This document shows positions 14,639 to 18,943 of a stretch of DNA of 18,943 nt, piece by piece (the stretch's first letter is position 1; each line of letters begins with the position of its first letter). The notes below the pieces were generated by a model, which saw only the letters and a program-made list of their open reading frames with translations, had not been told where the DNA came from and did not search any database. The translations under genes and the position numbers were made by a program. Source of the DNA: UBA2942 sp045127535 (lineage in GTDB: Bacteria > Bacillota > Clostridia > Lachnospirales > Lachnospiraceae); contig JBGVQN010000010.1 in assembly GCA_045127535.1 (NCBI GenBank), positions 1-18,943 of the forward strand, read 5' to 3'.

Positions 14639-14645
14639 TATCATT

Positions 14646-16253
14646 ATGAAAAAAACAAAACTGGTACTGATGGTAGCTGTAATCAGCCTGCTGACAGTAT
14701 TGCTTGGAACTGTAACCCTGGCAGACCGTAAGAGCCAGGATGAGGCAGTTCTTCCGGAGGGAATTACCCTTCAGGGACAGGATTTGTCCGGTCTGACAGA
14801 AGCCCAGGCTAAGGATGCTATCCAGAAATATGCAGATACACTGCTGGCACGTGAGATATCCTTAGAACTGAATGAGACTGTTTATGAGATCAGTATGGAA
14901 GAACTGGGGGTTACCTGGAGTAATCCAGAAGCTGCAGAACAGGTAGAAGGAATGTCTATGTCCGGTAATGTAATTGCCCGCTACAAAAAGAAGAAGGATG
15001 TAGAAAAAAATCCTGTAGATATTACCATTGAACTGTCCGTTGATACAGCGGCAATGGAAACACTGATCAATGAGTATGTGGAAGCATGTACTGTAGAAGT
15101 GGTGGAACCAAGTCTGGTCAGAACTGCAGATGGCTTTACGGCAGTAGAGGGAAAGACTGGTATTTCTTTTGACACAGAGAAAATTATAACGGACCTTGAA
15201 ACATACATCAGTGATGCTGGGAAAACAAAGTCTTTGGAATATACTGCTGAAAGCGTGACTACAGAGCCAGAGGCAGACATGAATGCATACAGTGGATTTA
15301 AGGGTGATTTATTGGGAACCTATACCACTTACTTTAAGTCTTCTGAAGCCAACCGCAGCAGCAATCTGCGTCTTGGAGCCAGCAAGGTAAATGGCCATTC
15401 CTATCTGCCAGGTGAGGAATTTTCTATTCTGGCTTTGTTAAATCCGGTAACCAAGGAAGCCGGTTACTTAGAGGCCGGTACATATGAGAACGGTCAGGTA
15501 GTAGATGGTGTAGGCGGCGGTATCTGCCAGCTGGCGACTACCGTATATGATGCTGCATTGCGGGCAGAGATGGATATTACGTTTAGAAGAAATCATTCCA
15601 TGGTAGCAAGTTATGTACCGTATGCGTGGGATGCCATGATTTATGCAGAGACCGGAAGTGACTTTAAGTTTGTTAACAATACAGACTATCCCATTTATAT
15701 TGAAGTAGGCATCAGTGAAGGTGTGTCAAGTGCTGTTTATGAGGGAGATTGTGCAGTTACTGTAAGCATTTATGGTACAGAAACCAGACCTTCAAACCGT
15801 ACCATTCAGTTCCGTTCTGTGACGTTGAATAAAGAATGGATTTTACCGATCTATAATGTAGTGGTAGACGCTAATCTGGGAGAGCATGAGATCAAGGAAC
15901 TGACGGCTGCCCATCCAAAGGCAAAGGCTGAATGCTGGAAAGATATTTATGTAAATGGTATACTGCAGGAATCAGTTTTGATTAATACCAGTCAGTACAG
16001 TGCGGGAACAGGTCTTATGAGTATTGGTACAGATATTACCTTTGATGCCTGGGGCGTTCCAGGTAACGATGGATGGCCGCAAATTTATCAGAGTGTAAAC
16101 TGGACCAGTTCCCTGGAAGAAAGCAAGCGTGCTGAAGAAGAAAGCAGGAAGGCTGCAGAAGAAAGCCAGAGAGCTGCAGACCAGGCTGCTGCTGATGCTG
16201 CTGCAGCGACAGATCCGGCAGCATCTTTAGAAGATTCACTGGCCCAAGAATAA
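14646..16253 (+). CDS. VanW-domain cell-envelope protein
   Basis: A 535-aa exported or membrane-anchored protein. A basic start and hydrophobic segment (residues 2-24, ending VTLADRKS) form a signal peptide or anchor. Residues 35-200 look like a tandem of peptidoglycan-binding-4-type modules, the usual partner of VanW domains: LSGLTEAQAKDAIQKYAD, then SFDTEKIITDLETYI. The VanW domain lies at about 220-355 with its signature GGGICQLATTVYDAAL (290-305). Residues 385-450 could be a divergent G5-like domain. The last 45 residues are a Glu/Ala/Lys/Arg-rich low-complexity helix (EESKRAEEES and similar repeats) that could form a coiled coil. VanW proteins occur in some vancomycin-resistance clusters, but the domain is widespread and no other van gene is here, so resistance should not be inferred. 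Confidence 0.88.
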   Translation: MKKTKLVLMVAVISLLTVLLGTVTLADRKSQDEAVLPEGITLQGQDLSGLTEAQAKDAIQKYADTLLAREISLELNETVYEISMEELGVTWSNPEAAEQVEGMSMSGNVIARYKKKKDVEKNPVDITIELSVDTAAMETLINEYVEACTVEVVEPSLVRTADGFTAVEGKTGISFDTEKIITDLETYISDAGKTKSLEYTAESVTTEPEADMNAYSGFKGDLLGTYTTYFKSSEANRSSNLRLGASKVNGHSYLPGEEFSILALLNPVTKEAGYLEAGTYENGQVVDGVGGGICQLATTVYDAALRAEMDITFRRNHSMVASYVPYAWDAMIYAETGSDFKFVNNTDYPIYIEVGISEGVSSAVYEGDCAVTVSIYGTETRPSNRTIQFRSVTLNKEWILPIYNVVVDANLGEHEIKELTAAHPKAKAECWKDIYVNGILQESVLINTSQYSAGTGLMSIGTDITFDAWGVPGNDGWPQIYQSVNWTSSLEESKRAEEESRKAAEESQRAADQAAADAAAATDPAASLEDSLAQE

Positions 16254-16284
16254 AGTTGCCTGTGAGCATTTTGGAGGATGAATT

Positions 16285-17259
16285 ATGCAGACTGGCAAGG
16301 CTTCTTATAATGTATTAAAAAGAAGTGTGATCAGACCCATAGCAGGAAGCGCTCCGGCGCTTTCTGCTGCCAGGGTCGGTGCAGATGGCTCCGTATTTTC
16401 CATGGAAAAGGACGGAGTCTTTGTTATGTCCTCCAATCCGGTGATGATAGCCGGAGAGGCGGATTGTGAGTGGGGAGTCTGGCGGTGTCTGGCAGATATA
16501 TACAGCTGCGGCGGTGTGCCCTCAGGCATACAGGATACCATCATACTGCCTCCTGATCTGGAGGAAGAAAAGTTAAAACGTTGGATGGAGAAGCTGTCAC
16601 AGGTATGTAAGGAGGCAGGTGTCCCCATCCTTGGAGGCCATACCACAGTCTCAAAGGCTGTAAATCAGATGGTGGTGACTCTGTCTGCAGTAGGCAGCGC
16701 CAAGGAGCCCCCTGTGTGTCCCAAGGCAGGCTGGGATCTTGTAGTGACCCGGTGGGTGGGACTGGGAGGAACTGTGCTGCTGGCAAAAGAAAAGGAGCAG
16801 GAGCTTGCAGGGCATTATACCCTGGATTTTATCAGCAGCGCAAAAAGCCTGATGCCCAAAGGACAATGGGGACTGGAAACACAGATCGGCACCCGTCTGG
16901 GGGCAGCCATGCATAACCTGTCAGAGGGCGGTGTGCTGGGCGGCCTGTGGGAGCTGATGGAGCGGGGCTCCTTAGGCATGGAGGTGCAGTTAAAGCATAT
17001 CCCCATCCGGCAGGAGACCGTAGAGCTGTCAGAGTATTTTGGACTGAATCCTTATCAGATGTTTTCACCAGGCAGCTACCTGATGGCAGTACCGGAGGGA
17101 GAGCAGTTGGTGGAAGAATTGGAGCGGGCTGGGATCCCTGCCGCCATCATTGGCAGAACCACTGCAGAAAAAGCCCGGATCCTCTACCGTGACGAAGAAG
17201 TGCGCTATCTGGACAGACCTGCCCAGGATGAACTGTACCGTGTAGGGATTTTGTACTAA
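16285..17259 (+). CDS. AIR-synthase-related protein (HypE/ThiL-like fold)
   Basis: A 324-aa protein of the PurM/HypE/ThiL/SelD superfamily, which binds ATP at a dimer interface. The N-terminal half carries the DCEWGVWRCLADIYSCGG segment and the ILGGHTTVS motif. The C-terminal half carries LSEGGVLGGLWELMERGS and FGLNPYQMFSPGSYLMAVP, the familiar AIR-synthase C block. Unlike HypE, the protein ends in RVGILY and has no terminal cysteine to accept a carbamoyl group, so it is unlikely to be a working HypE. No other hyp, thi or pur genes are nearby. The substrate is unknown. GGAGG (16273-16277) lies seven bases before ATG. It follows the VanW gene after 31 bases and precedes trmL, in one probable operon. 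Confidence 0.82.
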   Translation: MQTGKASYNVLKRSVIRPIAGSAPALSAARVGADGSVFSMEKDGVFVMSSNPVMIAGEADCEWGVWRCLADIYSCGGVPSGIQDTIILPPDLEEEKLKRWMEKLSQVCKEAGVPILGGHTTVSKAVNQMVVTLSAVGSAKEPPVCPKAGWDLVVTRWVGLGGTVLLAKEKEQELAGHYTLDFISSAKSLMPKGQWGLETQIGTRLGAAMHNLSEGGVLGGLWELMERGSLGMEVQLKHIPIRQETVELSEYFGLNPYQMFSPGSYLMAVPEGEQLVEELERAGIPAAIIGRTTAEKARILYRDEEVRYLDRPAQDELYRVGILY

Positions 17260-17297
17260 GATATATGCAGGAAGCTGCAAAGAAAAGAGGGATCAAC

Positions 17298-17798
17298 ATG
17301 AATATTGTATTACATGAGCCGGAGATACCGGCAAATACAGGAAATATAGGCAGAACATGTGTGGCCACAGGCAGCAGCTTACATCTGATCCGCCCTCTGG
17401 GATTTGAGATCAATGAAAAGCAGCTGCGCAGGGCAGGACTGGATTACTGGGATAAACTGGATGTGCATATATATGACAATTACCAGGACTTTCTGGACAA
17501 GAACCCCGGAGCCAAGATCTATATGGCTACCACAAAGGCCCCTAAGATCTATACCGAGGCATCCTATGAGCCGGACTGCTTTATTATGTTTGGCAAGGAG
17601 AGCGCAGGCATTCCGGAGGAGATCCTGGTAGAACATGAGGAAGACAGTATCCGTATCCCCATGAATTATGACATCCGCTCTCTCAATCTGTCCAATTCAG
17701 TGGCCATCGTCCTGTACGAAGCCCTGCGCCAAAACAACTTTAACAGCATGGAGCTGCAGGGCCACCTGCACCGCCTCCACTGGAGAAGTGAGGAGTAA
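17298..17798 (+). CDS. trmL: tRNA (cytidine/uridine-34 2'-O)-methyltransferase TrmL
   Basis: A 166-aa SPOUT-class enzyme, close to E. coli TrmL (157 aa). It methylates the ribose of the wobble nucleotide of tRNA-Leu isoacceptors using SAM. The three motifs are visible: N13-TGNIGR (motif 1), FGKESAGIPEEIL (motif 2, 98-110), and IPMNYDIRSLNLSNSVAIVLYE (motif 3, from residue 120; the knot that binds SAM). The start at 17298 is preferred over the in-frame ATG 33 bases upstream because AGAGGG (17286-17291) precedes it and MNIVLHEPEIPANTG is the family's usual N-terminus. It is the last gene of the long co-directional run. No odd features. Confidence 0.94.
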   Translation: MNIVLHEPEIPANTGNIGRTCVATGSSLHLIRPLGFEINEKQLRRAGLDYWDKLDVHIYDNYQDFLDKNPGAKIYMATTKAPKIYTEASYEPDCFIMFGKESAGIPEEILVEHEEDSIRIPMNYDIRSLNLSNSVAIVLYEALRQNNFNSMELQGHLHRLHWRSEE

Positions 17799-17855
17799 GG
17801 CTGAAACAGATGAACGGACGCTTTGGGAAGTATCTGTAAGAAAATGTTTTTACGT

Positions 17856-17961
17856 AACGTATCATTTATGATACGTTTGACGCGCTTGCGCTCTGAGTTT
17901 GACTCGGCGGGCGTTTGCGAAGCAATGAAAGCCAGGCTGCAAAATACAGCTTGGCTTTCAT
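17856..17961. repeat. Cluster of tandem palindromes downstream of trmL
   Basis: Four dyads follow each other. AACGTATCAT-TT-ATGATACGTT (17856-17877) is perfect. GCGC-TT-GCGC (17882-17891) is perfect. GAGT-TTG-ACTC (17895-17905) is perfect. A larger stem joins 17925-17939 to 17947-17961 at 14 of 15 bases with a CAAAATA loop. GTTTGAC occurs twice (17875-17881, 17897-17903). None has a proper U-run. The last stem may end the upstream operon. The whole may be a repeated extragenic element. Confidence 0.6.
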
Positions 17962-18057
17962 CGTTGTCCTCACTACATAGCTGAATTGTATGTATAGAAG
18001 TGCGCCGTTAAATCTACTGGACAAATTGGCCTTTGTCTCTCCAGCAAACTGAGAGTT

Positions 18058-18552
18058 TCACATCTGCTTATCGTCTAACGTCCCCTTTTTTGTAGCCAAT
18101 GCAACTATGTTAAGGGCTATGTTAAGAGTATTCGCAATAAATGCAACAGCAACTACAAGTATCATTACAATAACATCCTTAATTGTTTTCATTGGCAACA
18201 ACGTAATAATAATGATTGTTAGCAAAGTTGTAACTGCCAAAATGCACATCATTTTCTTTGTAAAAGCTTGACAGTCCTTTTCTAACTTTTTTAAGGTAAC
18301 TGCAATATTCTGTTCTGCTATCTTTGCGAATTTATCTCCAGAAGCTCGTTCTCCAGCCAATATTTCATTAATGCTTATATTATAAAAATCACTTAACATA
18401 TTAAGGCAATCAACAGGCGGCATATAATTGCCAGTTTCCCAACGAGAAATTGTTTTATTACTGACACCAATCTTTTCACCTAATTGCTCCTGAGTAATTC
18501 CTTTTTCATTTCTCAATTCTTTTAAAAACATACCTATCTTTTTTGTGTCCAT
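18058..18552 (-). CDS. XRE-family regulator with C-terminal membrane segments
   Basis: A 164-aa protein. Residues 4-62 are a Cro/C1-type helix-turn-helix (IGMFLKELRNEKGITQEQLG, then VSNKTISRWETGNYMPP). A charged linker follows, then two hydrophobic segments at about 102-122 and 127-156, so the DNA-binding domain is tethered to the membrane. The architecture is common in Firmicutes, often beside a transporter or toxin-like gene, but none is seen here. ATG at 18552 is chosen because GGAGG (complement of 18561-18565) lies eight bases upstream. A TTG two codons earlier lies too close to that site. Its A+T content is visibly higher than that of the trmL side, which hints at horizontal acquisition. 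The effector is unknown. Confidence 0.87.
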   Translation of the reverse strand: MDTKKIGMFLKELRNEKGITQEQLGEKIGVSNKTISRWETGNYMPPVDCLNMLSDFYNISINEILAGERASGDKFAKIAEQNIAVTLKKLEKDCQAFTKKMMCILAVTTLLTIIIITLLPMKTIKDVIVMILVVAVAFIANTLNIALNIVALATKKGTLDDKQM

Positions 18553-18577
18553 TTTCAAGACCTCCTCTGTTTTGATG

Positions 18578-18611
18578 TGCCTATTGTATCAAACAGGCAT
18601 ACCTTTGTCTT
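18578..18611 (-). promoter_or_regulatory. Promoter and candidate operator of the XRE gene
   Basis: On the minus strand AAGACA (18606-18611), a 17-base spacer and TACAAT (18583-18588). The -10 lies inside TGCCT-N12-AGGCA (18578-18582 and 18595-18599), an inverted repeat well placed for autorepression. Confidence 0.5.
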
Positions 18612-18784
18612 TACCATAAACAGCGAATGCCCATAAATAGCGATTCATATCTTATGCCAACTTCTTAAATAGAACCTTACTTGTTAATCTGTTCCTATCT
18701 TATCACACAAAATCAAATGAAACAAGAACAGCAGCCCAAAGGCACCATAGACAGCAGCAGAGATAAAGTGACTAAAAAATAAGT
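18612..18784. other. A+T-rich intergenic stretch upstream of the XRE gene
   Basis: No convincing gene. A 21-codon frame at 18717-18782 has no ribosome binding site. TTGTTA at 18681-18686 could be a -35 for rightward transcription, but no good -10 follows at the right distance. Confidence 0.35.
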
Positions 18785-18922
18785 GTATGAGCCGGATGGG
18801 GCAGGAGAACTGTTTTTAAAGCGGGGCTCTTGAAAACGCCGGTACTTAGGTGAGAGATGGAAGCATCAAAACAAAAGATGTACCCTAATCTTGCGCCCGG
18901 GTCCTCTTTTGTGTTGTTTCTT
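18785..18922 (+). ncRNA. Candidate structured RNA, class unidentified
   Basis: No reading frame explains this stretch. It has nested pairing on the plus strand. GAGCC (18789-18793) pairs with GGCTC (18825-18829). TTAGG (18846-18850) pairs with CCTAA (18884-18888), enclosing GCATC (18863-18867) with GATGT (18877-18881) around an A-rich loop. An alternative GGTAC/GTACC pairing uses 18841-18845 and 18880-18884. CCGG at 18839-18842 can pair with CCGG at 18897-18900. Unpaired parts are purine-rich on this strand, which suggests the plus strand is the RNA. The 3' side runs into CCTCTTTTGTGTTGTTTC. The raiA-type motif of Clostridia is one class to test; I cannot confirm it. The RNA may continue beyond or lead into a gene outside the window. 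Confidence 0.35.
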
Positions 18923-18943
18923 CCAAAACAAACCCTATAACCC

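Noticed and set aside
14646..16253. Vancomycin-resistance gene
   Set aside because: The VanW domain alone is widespread in Clostridia; no vanH/A/X, vanS/R or ligase gene accompanies it.
16285..17259. Hydrogenase maturation factor HypE or thiamine-phosphate kinase ThiL
   Set aside because: The protein lacks HypE's C-terminal Cys and any hyp or thi neighbours; only the superfamily can be supported.
18037..18055. CTCTC/GAGAG stem just past the XRE stop codon as a terminator
   Set aside because: Only five pairs and no U-run on the minus strand.
18717..18782. 21-codon frame with a Lys/Gln-rich product
   Set aside because: No ribosome binding site, no membrane or motif content, and length expected by chance.
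18785..18922. Group II intron end, T-box, cobalamin or lysine riboswitch
   Set aside because: No GUGYG start or domain V hairpin, no T-box GGGTGGNACCGCG-type element, and no riboswitch core could be matched.

Overview
The window looks like a chromosomal stretch from an anaerobic gut Firmicute of the Lachnospiraceae type (Blautia/Dorea/Coprococcus-like). This is inferred from moderate G+C, strong GGAGG ribosome binding sites, Clostridia-style -35/-10 promoters, and the mix of luxS, an IscR-like Rrf2 regulator, a VanW-domain protein and a DUF4080-type B12 radical SAM protein. No rRNA, tRNA or CRISPR array is visible.

Layout. (1) 1-2417: an apparently complete IS91-family (HUH, Y2) insertion sequence. 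It carries a tyrosine recombinase translationally coupled to the transposase and has 13-base terminal inverted repeats (12/13). A palindrome of about 110 bp abuts its right end. (2) 2742-5031: a two-gene ABC transporter, ATPase plus large permease, overlapping by 17 bases. (3) 5103-5564: luxS on its own extended -10 promoter, convergent with an IscR-like Rrf2 regulator (5578-6015, minus) that has an inverted-repeat operator candidate upstream. (4) 6328-7925, minus: a 73-aa Cys-free protein with a leader-peptide-like motif, and a stand-alone PhnW-type aminotransferase. Each has its own promoter and hairpin terminator. (5) 8183-17798: a long co-directional run: 75-aa conserved small protein, Mrp/NBP35 ATPase, unknown membrane protein, lgt, B12 radical SAM protein, nth, DnaQ-like exonuclease, a 38-aa membrane miniprotein, VanW-domain protein, AIR-synthase-like protein and trmL. 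Gaps are mostly under 100 bases. (6) 17799-18943: a more A+T-rich accessory-looking end. It holds a cluster of tandem palindromes, a membrane-anchored XRE regulator on the minus strand with an operator overlapping its promoter, and at the far end an unassigned stretch that looks like a structured RNA.

How the genes fit together. Region 5 is mostly housekeeping: Fe-S carrier, lipoprotein lipidation, base excision repair, exonuclease and tRNA wobble methylation. Several unassigned genes are embedded in it. LuxS handles S-ribosylhomocysteine from the activated methyl cycle and yields the AI-2 precursor. The neighbouring Rrf2 regulator probably senses Fe-S or cysteine status. The least explained items are the candidate structured RNA at the right end, the leader-like 73-aa protein, the miniprotein and hairpin pair ahead of the VanW gene, the HypE-like orphan, and the palindromes at 2417-2526 and 17856-17961.
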